A stretch of 64,000 bases of DNA from Serilophus lunatus (GCA_013399895.1 VXBA01006146.1:311263-375262); one strand, 5' to 3'. Positions 18,701 to 33,885 are shown, counted from the stretch's first letter. Notes: generated by a model not told the origin, from the sequence alone. Made by a program: numbers and translations.

Positions 18701-21700
18701 GGCCATACTCCATGTGGCTCCAGGTTCTGGTCCCACCTACAGCTACATCTGTGCAGCTGCTACAAAGCTAATTCCTAAGCATGATATTCCTGAGGGGTGG
18801 ATGGAGCTGTGGAGTTGTGTCTAATCACTTTGCAATTAACTGAAGATTATTGCCACATTCTTAAGACAGCTGGGTGCAAGGTGCTCTCCTATGCCAGCTT
18901 TAGAGTCTTCAATGGGCAAACTGGGTCATACTGTGTTATTACTTCACCTGGGCCAGGTGTCCCAGCCTCCTGGGATGTGTAGACACAAGCTGTGTTACTC
19001 CCCCTATTCCCAAAGTGCCTAAAAGGACAGGGAAGTTCCCTGATAAGCTCTGAAGAGAATCACAGCTCAGCTTAGGATACTGCAGCCCAAAGAAGAGAGA
19101 GAAATTGTGCTTTCTGTCTGTGCTTATAATAAGTGTATCAGCAGTAAGGACACAGTAACCTGGATACAGCTTCGCAGCCCCTGTCACATCCTCCCCATGC
19201 CAACACAGCTGCAAAGCACAAATACATGCTGCAGCCAGAGACACACCAAGAGAGTTTCTGATCTTTCAATTACTGAGTTTAATAGGAAAAACTTTAATAA
19301 AGTCAGGGACTCGTGGGTAAAGGGTCACTTTGATAAAATAGTTCACATCCAATGTCTCCCTGCAAGTGCTGCAGTATCTGCTGCTCACAAGGGCTGCTGA
19401 AGGTGAGCACACAAACCAGCCAAGTGTTTCCAGGAGACTGTCCTTTGGGTGCACTGCCCCACCTAGGAAGTGAAAAAAGCAAGGCAGAAATCTACTGAGT
19501 TCCCTGCGTAACAAAAGCCTGACTGTTCACATTCATTTCCACTGCAGGGATGCCCTTCCACAGACAGAGCACAGGGCCTGGGGCTCTGGGAGCCAGGATT
19601 TCCCACCTGCTGTGCTCACTAATGCTGGCACAACTCACCTCTGTCCAGAGAGCACAGAAACACTTAGTGCAGTTTTGGCTGCAACTGCAGCTACGTGTGG
19701 TCAATGCTTTTTTTCTGTGAAAGAAGCCTTTAAACGAGAACTAACGGCCTAAAACGTATTACTGCAAAAGTCTCCTTGCTGGGCAATAAACGCTCCTTGC
19801 AAAGTAACTCTAGTTAAGAGGCTGGCAAGAACACAGTTCCTATGACAAATGCTGTGAATTGTGGTTTCAAAAGCAAGTCGTAGTAATCTGAGCTACACAT
19901 GCCAGCAGGAGGAACATACCTGTCCTCTGATTTGGGGAGTGCTCAGAGACTTCAGGTTTCAGCTCCCAGTGTATCACATACTCCTGGAAAGTGTTTGATG
20001 CTTTTCAAAGTAGCAACCAAAGAGAGAGGTATCAATCGACAGGCTTTCTGAATGCCACTCTTCTCCCTTAGATTAACTGTTGCATTTAGATCAGCTCCAG
20101 CTCCTTCCTCTGAAGAGGCAGCCAGGCTAAATGCATCCTATAAAGGAGTTCTCAGTGCAACTGTAATGTGACCAGTGCTTTCCTGATACCCTGTAGGTTC
20201 AAACTGCCCACGAGGGAGAACACTTGGCTTTCCTATTCAGAGGGCAGTAGCATATTTGAACAACGGGCTACTTCTCTGCCACCCCAGCCACTGACCTCTT
20301 GCCAATGCAATTACAACCCGGAGAGTGTATTGTGCAGTACACTCACTCTCTCCAAGAAAGTGTATTCAAAATGGATTACTTCTGCTCCTTAGGCAGGCAA
20401 TCAATAGGGATGTGGACTGCAATAAGTACAGAGATGTCTGTGGGCTGCAGCACTTATCCTTTGTGTCTCTTCAGAAATTAATTAAAAATCAATGAAGTGT
20501 GCAGCCTATTAATAAGGAACCTAAAGATTAACAGATACAAGTACAACCTTCTCTCAGGTTCAGAACAAACACTGCCCCAGAACACGCACACTGGAGACTC
20601 TCCAGCACTCCAAACCCTTCCGTAAGAACCCTGACCTTCCTTGGCTGTGCTCTGCCTATGACTGAACTGCAACATTCCCTGATTTATGCACCCTTAACAA
20701 GTTATATGCTATTTGTTTCAAGTTGGCTAAACTGGAAGAATTGGAGTAAGCATTTAGAGCCTTCAGAGTTACTGTGCTGGCTTTCTAGAAAATGGTCTTA
20801 TGGCAAAGTAAAATCACCTGTGTGAAGCAGCAAACATCTAACAGAGGGGTAAGTCCAGTGTCTTCCCTCAAGAAAAGGAGCTCCCCTTTTTTCAGACAGC
20901 TTTCTTGAAAAATGAGTATCGACCCAAGCAGCAGATAATTTTCCACTGGAAGTGTGTGGGTAAACTGACAATATCCTGCTGGGTGCAAGGTTTTCCAATG
21001 CTCACCTTATGTTGCTGCATATTGTAATAATAAAATATGTGACAAAACACGTCTTTGCTGTCCTCTGTGTACTTTGCCAGTTCAGATGAGGCAGTGTGTT
21101 TGGACAGCTGAACTTACTTTTGCCTTCTCTTGGGCAGTGCCCACGGAGCAGACAGAGAACACTGTGGTGCTACTATCTTGTGTGCTCAGATGAAAATCCC
21201 ATAGGAAAAAGCCCACAGCAGCTCCCTGCTTTGTAAAAGGTAAATACGTACATAATCCCACTGATCCCCCGAAACACTTGAGAGGTGGCATTTTTGACTT
21301 CAAGACGAAGGTTTTGTAGGGCACTTTTGGTCCAATTAAAGCTTGTTAGCATTATACTGTGTTCTCATTAAGTTAAACATGGAGGATTTTATTTTTCTTT
21401 TCTCAGCAAACAGCATGATTGGGGCTGAATTTCTGAGGTAGGCACCTTTATTTGAAAGATGCCTCTGAAGGACACACAGCTTCAGGGATCTACACGATCA
21501 CTTTTAAAATCCCCATTTCAGTGTAAATTGGAAAGCAACGGGACAATGGGAGCGCTACCTCTACAAACCACTGCTTTCACAAGCTATTCCACTATGAGGG
21601 CCACAGGGCTCTGCAGGAGAAAAGTGAAACGAGGGCATGTTTACCCTCTGCTCTCTCTTGCTACTTTCTCACGTGAGCAGAGCAAGCAGTCAGTCTGTAC

Positions 21701-24700
21701 GATGGCTTCTGCTTAGGACTGCAATATTATTCTACAAAAGAAAATGTTCTGAATTTATTCTAAATGCTTTTGATACTCTGATTCAAGAGAGTTCTTGAAT
21801 AAATTAAAGCTTTGAACTTCCAAACTCTGCTGCCACTACGTTTCTGAGCACTTCTTAAAAATCTGCCTCACAGGTAACCATAGTTACCTCTTTCCTATGC
21901 TTTTTTCCCCTTTCTAATTGAGAAGCTTATGACAGCTGACAGAACAGGAGAGGCCAGCCACATAAACAGAGTGTGCTCACTGATAATGGCTGGAGAAACC
22001 TGCTAAATAATCCATTAACCTTATTCAATAAATCCAGGTGAATGCTGGAGTGGATGAGTGGAAGATAGAAATGTGGTTTCAAGAGACTCTTATTTCCCCC
22101 CAGCTAAAACGTCGTATTATTATTAATGGTTCAGAGCATCGCCGTGTTGACAGTGAGAGCCCCCAGAGTGTGAGTCAAACTGCCACCTTATCCCACTGGT
22201 TCCCTGCCTTTGGTGTGTGTGTGGGTATCATTAAATACAGCCTGCCACCCCTTCCTTTTCTCTCCATGATGCTGGGGAGGGTGTTTGTAACACAGATTAA
22301 TTATCCCAGAACATATGAAAGGTTCATATGCTTCCTGAGTGAACGGAAACAACAGCCAGTGACTTTGCCCTGGCAAAGCAAGGGACAGCTGAGCACTGCT
22401 CACTGCTCTGGGGTGCACAGTCTGTCCCCTTCCCTGATCCTCTGCCCCCCAGCCCAGCCCCATGAGACTGTGCAAATGTAGGGATAATGCACCCAAGGCA
22501 AGTTTAGGCAAGCCCTCGCATGGCTTTGTTGCAGGTTACTCAGAGAAAATAAAGTATAATTCTATCCTTTAGGCATATGGATTCAGATAATTATGAAGCA
22601 CTGACTGCAGTAATAGTCTGTGCTATGTATTTGTTCACTCTTCCCACAAAGTGGTTCTACAGCTCTACCAAGAGACCACAATCCTACCACAGGGGCGAAA
22701 CCACTTCTGAAGTAATAAATGCTTAAAAAGAAGCCTTCGTTATGGCAAAATAAAACTGATGTCTTCTTTTTGTCTAGATTCCAGAAATACCTGAGTGTAG
22801 TTTGACCCAAGATTTCAAAATCCATTTCCTTTTAATATGCAGCACAGCACTGGAGGTCTTAGTTCCCAAATCTGAGAAACTTCTCAGTGAGCAAGAACTG
22901 GTTGTTTTAAATTGATCTCTGCAAACCTTCCAGCTACAGCAAACTCTTCAGTTACAAGTACATTTTTGTTAGGCGGCCTCCAGAGCCAAGGATGCTATGA
23001 TTTTTTCAAAAAGAAAAATACTCATGATTTTGACATCTTGAGATCTGAGCATGTGGGTGGTGAATATATTGGAAATTTTGAGACCTGCTCAGCTGAAACA
23101 GGTGACTTGAGTAGAACAAAGAGGAATCAGGGCAGGTGCATTTCCAAAGATAGTAACATTTCAAGTATCTGAAGACTCAATTCCTGATGTTCTGAACTTA
23201 AAGGGAGTTTTTCCATTAATTACAACTGAGACAGGTTCAAGCCTTGGGTCAGTGCTGCTACCATTGCACAGCACCCAGCTGGAACATGCAAATCAGGTTG
23301 AAATGAGTATTAACCATTGGCAAAGCAGGTTGAAATGGATATTAACCACGGGAAACTGGCAAATTCACAGGGCAAGCAGAAGAAACCAAACACCCCTGCG
23401 CTCCTCTAAAATCCCAAGTCTTGGAGAAGACTCTCACTAGAACTTTCTTCCCAACAGTGACCACTTGACTTTTTGCCTCTCAACTCTACAGCCATGAATT
23501 TTTCTATGATTTACAATGTCAAACTGATAGCCCTGGCTATGGAATACACATGGAGATATTGCCTGGAGTAGCCAAAGGACTTCTAACAGGACTCAACCTC
23601 TTCCTCTACTGTGACCAAGACCTTCTGGGGACCAGCCACTAACATCCTGCCTAAAAACCTGTTCCCGCTCTTCCTGCAATTCTGCAGCAGCATTTCCATG
23701 CTCACGACTACTGCTCCAGGACTGCCAATGTGCCATAAACCCACACTGCTTTTGAAAAACTGCCCTATAGATACAGGAACCATCTTCTTAGTATTGAATG
23801 AGAAGATTCCTAAAAGGGTCTGCTAATAGTCAAATTATTGCAGCGAGTAGAAAAGTCTCATGTTGACTTTGGTTCATTTGGATCACACCCAAACATATGA
23901 GAACTCTCCAAGCACAGTTTTCACACTCTCTTGGCTGGCATTTTTCAGCTGTACCTCCATCTCTCAGCTGCTTAATTCACCGTTCTTTCCTCCCTCTTTA
24001 AAACAGCTGAGCTATTTCAAATGCTCCACTGTAGAAACTCACCATTTCCCCAAGGACTCAATCATGCTTTTTTTCCTCCTCTTCAATTAAAACTAACTAG
24101 CACCAGGCTCAAAATATTTCTCTACCTTGACTGAAACACACTGATTAAAACAGGCACAGGCACAACATGACCCCTCCTAAGAAATACCTTTAAAAAGGTC
24201 TTTCCAGAAAAACATCTTTAGGAGCAAGGTGGGGAGAACTAAGCTGTCTCTGAGGACAGCCTGAAACAATCAGGTCAAAAAAAGCTGTCCATTTACCAGG
24301 AGTTAGGGGCTGTGATGGATAGAAATTCTTTCCAGAGGCACTGAGATGGACGGAGATGATTGGGATCACATATGGACACCATGAACAAGCTTCTTGTCTA
24401 TGAGATTGATATAAGAGCATAGCACACCCATACATAATTCTAGCTCTAGAAAACTTACAGAGCCTCCCCAAATCACAGCATTATAAAACTACTTTTAGCA
24501 CATCAGCACACACAGCACCTCCAACCCCAGATTCCAGAAATATTACAATTCATTTATAAATTTTTAGTCGAGCATACACAGAATGAATGGAACTTACAGC
24601 TTCTCAGAGTCTGTGCTGCATCTGCTAAGAGTTATGCTAGTGGGCTGGGCAACAAAGGCTGCAATTCTTCTGCATCACAAGAACTCAGATGTGACCATTC

Positions 24701-27700
24701 CATTTTCATTTGAATTGATATTTACTTTTTTTGCCACTTCATGTATTTTTAGCTTGGCTCCCTAAGAAATCAGGCCGACACAGTTGTGACACGTGCACAT
24801 TTCTCTTTCTGTCTGTCCCTCTAAGAATTTTGGAAGCTTTTGACTGCTTTCAACCTGATTTTGCACTACACTTGCCTCAAAAGTTTTGCATTCTTAAGAG
24901 TATCCTGAAAGCAGGTAGGCAAAGACAAGAGAAAGGCTGTAATAGTTTGCCTGCTGTTGTGATCACAGTCTTTCTTGGGCACTCGAGACTCCATGTAATG
25001 GAAAGACATTATTGAGGATACTTTAAGTAGCACTAGGAACATATTAAATTCCAGATAACCTAATCACAAGACATAAATCATAGGCAACCAGCTCTCAGCA
25101 GCTCTGCTGCTCACAAAACTGCCTTTCTAAAGAGCTCCAGAGGGCCTCATTGATCACAAATTCCACGAGGTTCTATGGAAGAAAGAACTACATTCCATTT
25201 ACATAGACTTAGCGAGATTAAAATGAGGGCTTCCTGCACCTACTCTGGGGAGCTGCAGACCAGCACACCACTATCCATGGGATGCTGCATCATCTTTCCT
25301 TGAACTGCTGAATGGCATTAAAGGGCAGCTGCAGAGATGCTGGTAATGGGGTCAGAGTGACCCTTTCCTCAGAAAAACTACTGAGATGCTTGTCCTTCCT
25401 GTGGGAATTTCTGTGACACTGCCTCACTCGACTTCACCCACAAGGGGCTGAAGACTATCTGGTCTCAAACTCATGATAGTTATGGTCCCCTATGGACAGT
25501 AGTTGCTCAGGACTGGGAAAGAAGCAACCAAGCCCAGTTTTTCCTCACTAAGGCTGGAAGTGCAAGGTAGGTCATGCAGCTTAGGAAAGCCCAAGCTGGC
25601 TATGAAGCAAAGGCCAAGGTTGGATGCAGCACAGCTGTTTTAGCCTCATATATAGCTATGGAGGAAGCCCAGGTCTTCTTAACCTGGAAATACCACAGCA
25701 GCAAGCCAGGACACTGCAACTGGACCAAGCAGGTCAGTTCTGTTTGGTGCCCTACTGCACTGCAGAGTCCCACAGGCAGGTCACAGGCTCCCACTGACCT
25801 GTACACTCCTGCATCCCCTTCCAGTCTGCATGTAGAGCTTACCTGGACAATATCCCCAGCCCCAAAAAGGCCTTATAAAGCTTACCACAGACTAATTTAC
25901 TCCTTTTCAAGGACTTCTACCAAAACCAACCAAAAGCCCCCTGTGAACTGTAGAGGGCTGGAGGTCAGCTAGTTTGGGGGCAATTAGGTAGCTTTCCCAC
26001 ACTGAAGCTTTCCTCTCTGAAGGTTCTGATGTGTCATGCTGATGCACTGCTATGCTGCTCTAAATCCTACTACAAATACTTCCAAGAAAAAACGTCTGTT
26101 TTGCTTTCCAGCTCTTCCCACTGGGATGCTAGGCAACCTGTGTAGCAAAAGAAATGGAAACAGGAGCAGGCAAGACTCTCCAAGACAGCCTGAAGGCAGG
26201 TTTTCTCTGGCAGTCTCCTGCTTGGACTCTCAGCTGTTTAATAACATGGTCTAACCTATAGTGCCTTTTTTTTTTTCCTTTTAGCAGGAGTACTAATCAC
26301 AGTCTCATCTATCAAGATTCCTATTTTTATGAAACTCATACAAAGATAATATCTTTGAGACCTTTTCTCCCCTGTCAAATCTGAATAAATTCAACCAACA
26401 CTTTGAAAAGCTATTGCAAGGGAAACTTGAGGACAGGCACAGAGATTGCAATAAGGCTAATTTCCATAGAAAACCAGCTTAAGTCCAAAAAGTTCTAAGA
26501 AAACTCAAGCCCTTACACATATCTTTCTTTTACAGGAAAATAACTTTCCTTCCATTTTTTAAAGGAGATTTAGGTAACAATGCAGCCCTGTCCTGAGGGG
26601 CAAAAGGCCTGAACTACATAAATGCACTTTGGGCCTTATTTTATGATTGGCAAATCTCACATAGCTCTGATAGCTACCATCTGCTTCTGCTGAACTGTGA
26701 GCTACTGTTCAGGAGAGAAATGGTACTGATAAGTGGGACCACCACCATAGTGCCACCCTGACACATCCAGCCAGCCAGCCAGGGATATCTTTCTCACCTC
26801 TTCTGAAACTGCAGCAATACTGTAATGCCCCAGAAGGAAGAATGTCATAGAAGGAAGTCCCTCAGTACTTCAGGAGGCTCACCAATACACTTAGCATATG
26901 GATAAATTTTCATGTCTTGCTATGTGGTGGAAAATCAAGGGCAAAGTCTCTTTCTTAAGCAAAAAGATTAAAATTAGAAAGACTGGGTTCCTTTATTTGA
27001 CTTTTGGCCTCTGAGACATTAAAGTATCTTTTAACCCTGTATGCAGGCTCACTTATTCTTTGATTTTGCTTTAAATGAAACCAGAACAGCTCACAGAGCC
27101 TGAGTGGAGCTGCAGAATATCCTGAGGAATGGTGGTTTGGGCAATATGGGCAACAGGGTGGATGTGCAAGAAGACCTAGAGAAAGACATGCCCCCCAACA
27201 TCTGACTCTCAAACTTCTTCCTGAACAGCCTAAAAGCTTAGTTCATCTTTTAAACCTATTATAATGTATACTAGAGTGTTCACACTATCAATACACAATT
27301 TATATCTCCTGGCCTCACCAAGCTAGGCATCCTTCATCTGCAAATGAAGACACGATCCCAGGTCAGTGTACATGTTTACATTTTCAGCACTCAAACAGCA
27401 GTCTTGGTATTAGTACAGGTACATCCCAATAAGCAGCTGGCCTAACAAACACCAAGTGTTTTGGGAACATCCAAGTGTATGTATTTTAAGTACGAAGTTG
27501 GTTTGGCCCATTTCTTATGAGAGAATAAATAGCAGCAAAGGAGAACGAATAACATCATTCCAGGAGTTGTGTGAAACAACACGGGACCAGGTGGGAGCAA
27601 AAGCCAACTTTCATTCAGTATGAGAGTGAGAATGGACCCAGTCTGCTGAATGGATTAGGTGGCTGAAGAAGAGAGGCCACCCCCAGGATCCCTCCCAGGA

Positions 27701-30700
27701 AGCCCAGATGTCACCTGGCAGGGCAAAAAAAAAAGGGAACCAGCTGAATGTAAACTTGATGTCTGAATGAGACTAAGAGATGATATACAATGACAGGCAG
27801 GAAGAGGGATAAAGAAAGTTAGAACAGGACTTTCAGCATGGCTTGTAGGAAAAGTTGAGGATGATGGATTCTGCACTGAATCCAGGGCAGTGGGAAGCCA
27901 AGGACCATCTCCAAGAAAGGAAGAATTTTCAATATATTCCTAAATTAATTACAAATCAGTAAAGGAAAACCTGGAACACATTATTCTTCTGCTAGGCTCA
28001 TGGAAACATATTTGGTGATTGTCTAAGTCAGTAACTACTGACATTCACCTTTCCATGCCCCTGCAGTTCCAAGGCACCATGACACAACAGGAGACACTGT
28101 TCTTGGGACAGAACGAATACTTTTCAGAAACAGAGGCACAAAATGCAACATACAAACAGCCTGAGCTGCCAGCATTTATAAGGTTTCTCAAACACACAGC
28201 CAGTCTTCACAGTGAGCTGCTATTCCCTGATGACACGAGTTGGGAAAGCACAGCCCCTCTCCTCCAGCTTTACTCCCTGTCCTGTGCTGGGCACCCAGAG
28301 TCCTGGTTCTGCCACACTGCTGGGCTTTCTATTGCAGGCAGCCTCAGCCTGCTTACCCCTGTGAGGAGCATTGGTCCCTCTAGGAATGCTGAGCACTGAA
28401 CAACTGCAAATGAAAGGCAGAGGGAGAATTGGCTGTTTTGGACAGAGGGATGTGGTTCAGCAAAGCCAACAGAAGTGACAGTGACTTTTACTTAAACATT
28501 TACAGGTGAGAAGAAAACAGATAAAAATGAAGAGACAGAAAAGAGATGAATTTTGAAAGAACTTAGCATGTTTTCTCTTGCAATTAGCTGAGCATTAAAA
28601 TCAAAACTATATTACTTACACAATGTGTTTACTGTTCTGGACAGTGATTTTAATATGCCTAATGTAATTGTAGTACTTTTATGACAGGATTTGGTTCAGA
28701 CCAAAATAATCACTGTATTAACTTCTTTTCCTTAGCCACTGAAAGCAGTTCAGTTCATTACCACAGAAACAGCAAGCCTCCCCATTCCATCATTAATTCC
28801 TACTGTTTTAATTATGAGAAAGAAAAAAATAATTCTCTCTGGAAGACTTTGTGCCTAATGATACTGTAAATACAAATCTGAACACAAAGGTATAAAGTAT
28901 ACCCCAGACAAGCCAGTTGCTAACGTAGGATTCTGGTAAAGATTTGGTAGAAAATTAACTTTTCCCTCTGCCAAACCATTCTTACGCTGCTCTAAGACCA
29001 CTGAAATGCGCTGCATCACATCTGCCTCCGGAACAAAGACCTTGAAACTGTCCTAACAATGATTTCAAACCACACCCCTTTACCTTAATTTGACAAGGTT
29101 CAAGGAAATGTCAGCTCTGAATGTTGTAGAAAAGACCTATTTCTATAATGAGCATGAACTGGGATTCTAATCTCAAAGAGCTCTTCAGTGGGGGGAAAGT
29201 TTTGATGAAGATGTGAACTTGGACTCATTTCTACTTTGGGCCAGTTTCTTCAGCTAGTTTCACAACAGAAGCCAAACTGATAAACCCAGAGCACATCTGT
29301 AATAACACAGACCTAAGATGGACGAGATTTTCAAAGGTATGAACATTTGTAATTAAGAACATTTTCACCCAAGGGCTTTTCGATCTCAAACTAAAGCATA
29401 AGACAAATGTCACAACATAGAAACTGCACGTCCACATTTCCAAAATGGAATATATACATTTCAGCACATGCATATGTGGCGCCTCAGAGACAATAAGTTT
29501 GCCTGTAAACTAGGAAAATTAGGAAGCTCAAGGTGATGTTGATGAAGTACTGTACATATATATCTGACTCTGAAAAGGTGGAGCTTGTTTTTTAATTTTC
29601 AGAATTAGTGACATAAACTGATATTTCACATTACGAAGTAGCGAGAATTAGCCAAAAAAAAAACTAAGCGAGGGAAAAAAGTTCTACATGTAAAGCACAA
29701 CGTTACAGTGAAATCTAACAATTCCTCTAGGTTGAGACTTTGATAAATACTGTTCTCTTTTTGAATCTTGGAAGAAGCAACACGAATGACCATAGTTAAC
29801 ATGCAAGCCCACAAGGTAAAGATAGAAACTGAAAGGATTTTTGTTTCTCTTCCCAATCCAGCCCAGAAACTTTCTGGCTGAGAGCTACACCTGACTCAAA
29901 TTCATTTGCTTCTAACTACTAAGTCTTTCAATACTGGGAAATAGATGTGATTAGACAAATAGATAAAAACTCTAGGGATCTTGTTAATGGTCAAAGTTTT
30001 CTGCTTACTCACGACTATTTTAAAAGATTAGCAATAGCAGCAAAGGGGACAACAAGAACACTTGGCATTCACACTAATTGTAAATTAAAGGAAAATGAAT
30101 TCACAAGTCAAAGCAAACCCAAGACTAGAGAAAGAGATGCTTCTATTAAAAGAAATAAATTTTTCTTCCACTATCTGCTTTTAAGACTAAGGACTTTTTG
30201 CACCAGTACATTTTATTTGTTCACATCCTGGTCACATTATATTCGGTTTGACTGCTGAAAGATTATTAGATGTAGATGATCTTCTTCAGGAGACAGAAAG
30301 GGAAAAGTTTCTTTCCTGTATCTTTGCTCATTAACTGATTCAACCAGTAATATCTGGAGCAACAGTGACCATTCCTGATAACTCACTGAATAGTAATTTT
30401 CATAGACACACACAGAGGCAAAAAAGCAAATATGAAATGTTTACTGTGATACAGAAAATTTCTTGAGAACCTGACCTGTCATAAATGATAATTTTTCAAT
30501 TCTCACACCTTTGGACCGAAGTGAGTAAAGGGAGAAAGACAGAGAGCTGCTGAGAGGAAACATAATGTACCTTCACATTATCCTTCAAATACTGCATAAT
30601 TATCAAGGTCAGCTTTGACAGACCAATATTTGAAAATACACATTCCTCAAATTCTGCATGACTGCTGGATACTTGCTGGCAAGGTCACAGCAGATTTTAC

Positions 30701-33473
30701 CTCTGGGCTAATAAAAATCATCGAGGCTGACTGTACCTCCAGTGAGCAAAACAATTAGTAGGAAATGCTACATAAGGGAACAAGCATCTTCTCTGCCTTT
30801 GACATCTGTGCTGGCTATCCAAACTGCATTTGGATGTCCATACTCTGCCCCTATCCCTTTGGCAAACACTCCAGGAAGATGGGCATCAAGAGACCCTAAT
30901 CCCTACTGGACAGGTATCAGAGCTCCAGATACTGATGATGTCTGCCAAGTTACCACTGTGGTACCACAGCTCCTTAGGCTTCAATTAGCTCAATTAGACC
31001 TCAAGCCACTTCTGCTTCTACCTGAAGCCCAACTGGAGATCACTAACAGACTGAAGATGAGGCATTAAAAAGCACCTCAGAGTGGCCTGGTAGGGACACA
31101 GTTGGATCTGCTCTGGGAAGGACAAGAAAAAGCATGTAATGAAATGGATATTTTCCAATAAAAAACTCCTCCTACAGAAACGTGAGCTCTTCTAGGGCTG
31201 ACCACTGCCTGGCTGAAGCTTTACCCTCCATTCTGACTCCACTTCTCTGGAGTTATACTATGATCAAGAGGCTGATCAGACCCATCTCCCAAGACTCAAA
31301 GAGAAGAATGCATTTCCAGCATAGATATAAGACCAATTGAAATCATGGAACAAAAACCATTCCCTACTGGACAGAAAACAAAATTCCGCAGCCCAGACCA
31401 ATTTCTGGACATTACTTTTCATAGAAGGCAGATAATGGAATTAGTATAGAGACCTACTCCAGAAAAAGTGAGAGTTTGTGCAACAAGACCAACACACCAC
31501 GTGAGAATTTATTAAAAACCCCCAAACCTGTTCTGGCCCTAAGCTGACTCTGCCTGCTCTCATGTATTTCAAACAGCTGCTCAGCTCTTTCCCTGGGCAC
31601 CCTGTTTCACAACATCCAGTGAGGCTGTTCACAAATAAACAGTGACTGGGAAAGCTTGCAGGAACAAAACTTAAAAGAGACTACTTCAGAAACCCTGGAG
31701 CCTGAGGTATCAAAAGAAAAGGACTTTTTTTAGAGTCACAGTTACAAACAGCCCACAATTCTTCAGCCACAGAGAAAATTAGCAGAAGAGCTTTCTGTGG
31801 CCTTATTTATGAGATATTTACTGAAGTGCAAGAAGTTAAGAAAAATGTAGACTTTCTTTTCATCTTTATCCTGTCAAGTAAGTTTTTCTTTCTTATTTTG
31901 TATTTAGCACCTCAGGGCTTGTGACTGATTTCCATCAACATGAAGAATATTGGGGGGTTGGTTGTGTTCCCCCTTCCTTTTTTTTTTCCTCTTGGTTTTG
32001 AGCTGCCATTCACAACTAAACATAAAAATGGAGAATTTGAAGGCCAAGAAAGTCAGGAGGAAAGGTAACATGCCAGGAATTACTTATTCTTTACTCCTCT
32101 TTACTCCTTGTCCTGGTTCTGACTGGGACCATGGCAATTGCTACTGTTTAGTGGGGAGGTGTTCTCAGGAGCCCTGTGAGCTTTCTTAGGATGAGTGGCA
32201 GAAGTAATCACTTTAGTTATTAGCCAAACAAAAAGAGCTACCAGTTCTCACAGAGCTTCTGAGATTCTGTCCCCTTCCTTTGCTTCAGTTATTTGCTGGC
32301 TGGCTGGCAGAAGAATGCCATCAATGTTTGCTAGCCACTTACAAAACACTTTTCCAAAGGGAAAAAAGTGTGATCCTTTCACCTTTTCCCTGTCACCCCA
32401 CACCCCAAGCAGGATTCAGCTCTCCTGTCTGCTTCCCTTTCTCCTGCCCCTCTGTCTGCCTGTTTGACTGCTTTTAAAATCCCCTCTATTGTGTTTCCTC
32501 AGTGCATTGTCACAGACTTTAATGCCAGTTCTTAGTCTGTCAACAATGTAGTCTGCCAGCTCAACAGAGATGAAACTGCTTGCAGTTGGCAGCAAAGACC
32601 TGTTGAAGTGTGGGGGGTAACATTTTTTCAGTAGCAGCCTTTCATGTAAAATACTAAAATGCAGTGCAGTCTTTCTACTGTGGGCTGTGATTAAACTCTA
32701 ATTCCCTGATAGACTTATAACCATGATTTCCTACCAGCTAGCCTGGGAAATTATTTCAGTACTTCACCCAACAGAGCTGTTATTTAGACAGCACACACAC
32801 AAAAAATGCACATTTAGATCTCAGTTCCTCTATTTGGAAAGTAGGAATGTGCCACAGCTCCAGCTGGGGGCAGGTTTCCACAGTAGATGGCACATCCAGG
32901 AGCCTTGAAGCTTTCCAGCTGGCCAAGCTATTCCAAAGGCTCCCTGCTTCTGCAGCCTTACTTAATTTCCACACGTTACCCAAAATGGGGATGCCCCTCC
33001 TCCTTCCCTTGGTCGTAGTGAGCTCAGCTTTCCTTCCAAAAGCCTTTCTTTGGACCTCTTTGCTTCAGAGCAGGTGGTGCTCAGTTTGTTCTGCTAAAAA
33101 GACTTCCAAGGAAAGTGAGAACTGAGAACCTGGCCCATTGCTAACTCTTATTTCACAGATTTATTTCTGTCCCATAAAAAGAAAAGAATATGATACTCTT
33201 CAGAGAACAAAACTTTGTACTTCACTTGTAGCATCTGTGGAGTGAAAATAGAGGAGCAGTAACAGGTAATGAAATCACAGATTACAGTCCAAAGGAAATG
33301 AGATGTGAAGAAGGAATGAGCTCCAAACAACCATTTTTGGCTTTGTGAACTGTCAGAACAGCATATGTTGTCTTTATGATTTTCCCACTCTGGCAGAGAA
33401 GAATCCCACCACTCATGTGCAGTAGGAACTAGAGCACATTTCCCTCTGGATCAGCTCCAAGTCTTTTCAAACA
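12726..33473 (-). other. ERBB4: ERBB4 intron 20, long repeat-poor span
   Basis: This span of about 20.7 kb contains no CR1 copy I can recognise. It contains the 32-bp duplication at 23294-23357, short homopolymer and CCAG/GGCT runs (near 26768 and 32293), and many short open frames on both strands. The longest frames, 154 codons at 16692-17156 minus and 147 codons at 22038-22481 plus, have no recognisable domain or splice context. I see no ERBB4 exon in it. It may contain conserved non-coding elements, but that needs alignment. Confidence 0.75.
23294..23357 (+). repeat. Tandem duplication, 32-bp unit
   Basis: CAGGTTGAAATG begins at 23294 and again at 23326. The two 32-bp halves agree for most positions; both contain TATTAACCA after a short variable part. 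This is a simple local duplication in intron 20. Confidence 0.75.
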
Positions 33474-33885
33474 ATCATAGAATGGCTTTAAAGACCACCT
33501 TGTTCCAATCTCCCTGCCACGAGCAAGGACACCTTCCTCTAGACCAGGCTGCTCAGAACCTCATCCAACCTGGCCTGGGACACTTCCAGGGCTGGGGCAG
33601 CCAAAACTTCTCTGGGCCACCTGAGCCAGTGCATCACCGCTCTGATAAGGAGCGATTTTTTCTTTGTACCTCATCTAAACCTACTCTCTGACAGTGTGAA
33701 GCCATTCCCCCTTGTCCTGTCACTCCAGACCCTTGTAAGTAGTCTCTCACTCTTTCTTGCAGTCTCCATTTAGGTACTGAAAGGCCCCAATTAGGTCACT
33801 CATAAGCCTTCTCTTTTCCAAGCTGAAAACTCCCAGTTCTCTTAGCCTTTCCTCCTGGCTGTGGCTCCAGCCTGCCTTTAGTGAC
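33474..33885 (-). mobile_element. CR1 LINE 3' fragment
   Basis: On the plus strand this reads as the reverse complement of a CR1 3' end. It begins AATCATAGAATGG, continues through CCACCTTGTTCCAATCTCCC and CCAGGCTGCTCAGAACCTC, then CATTCCCCCTTGTCCTGTCA, and ends near CTCTTAGCCTTTCCTCCTGG. It is relatively well preserved, so likely younger than the copy at 9025. It is 5'-truncated at about 33885 and has the same orientation as ERBB4. Confidence 0.92.

Noticed and set aside
22038..22481. 147-codon open frame on the plus strand
   Set aside because: No domain, low-quality composition, and an antisense frame of similar length; no evidence of a gene.
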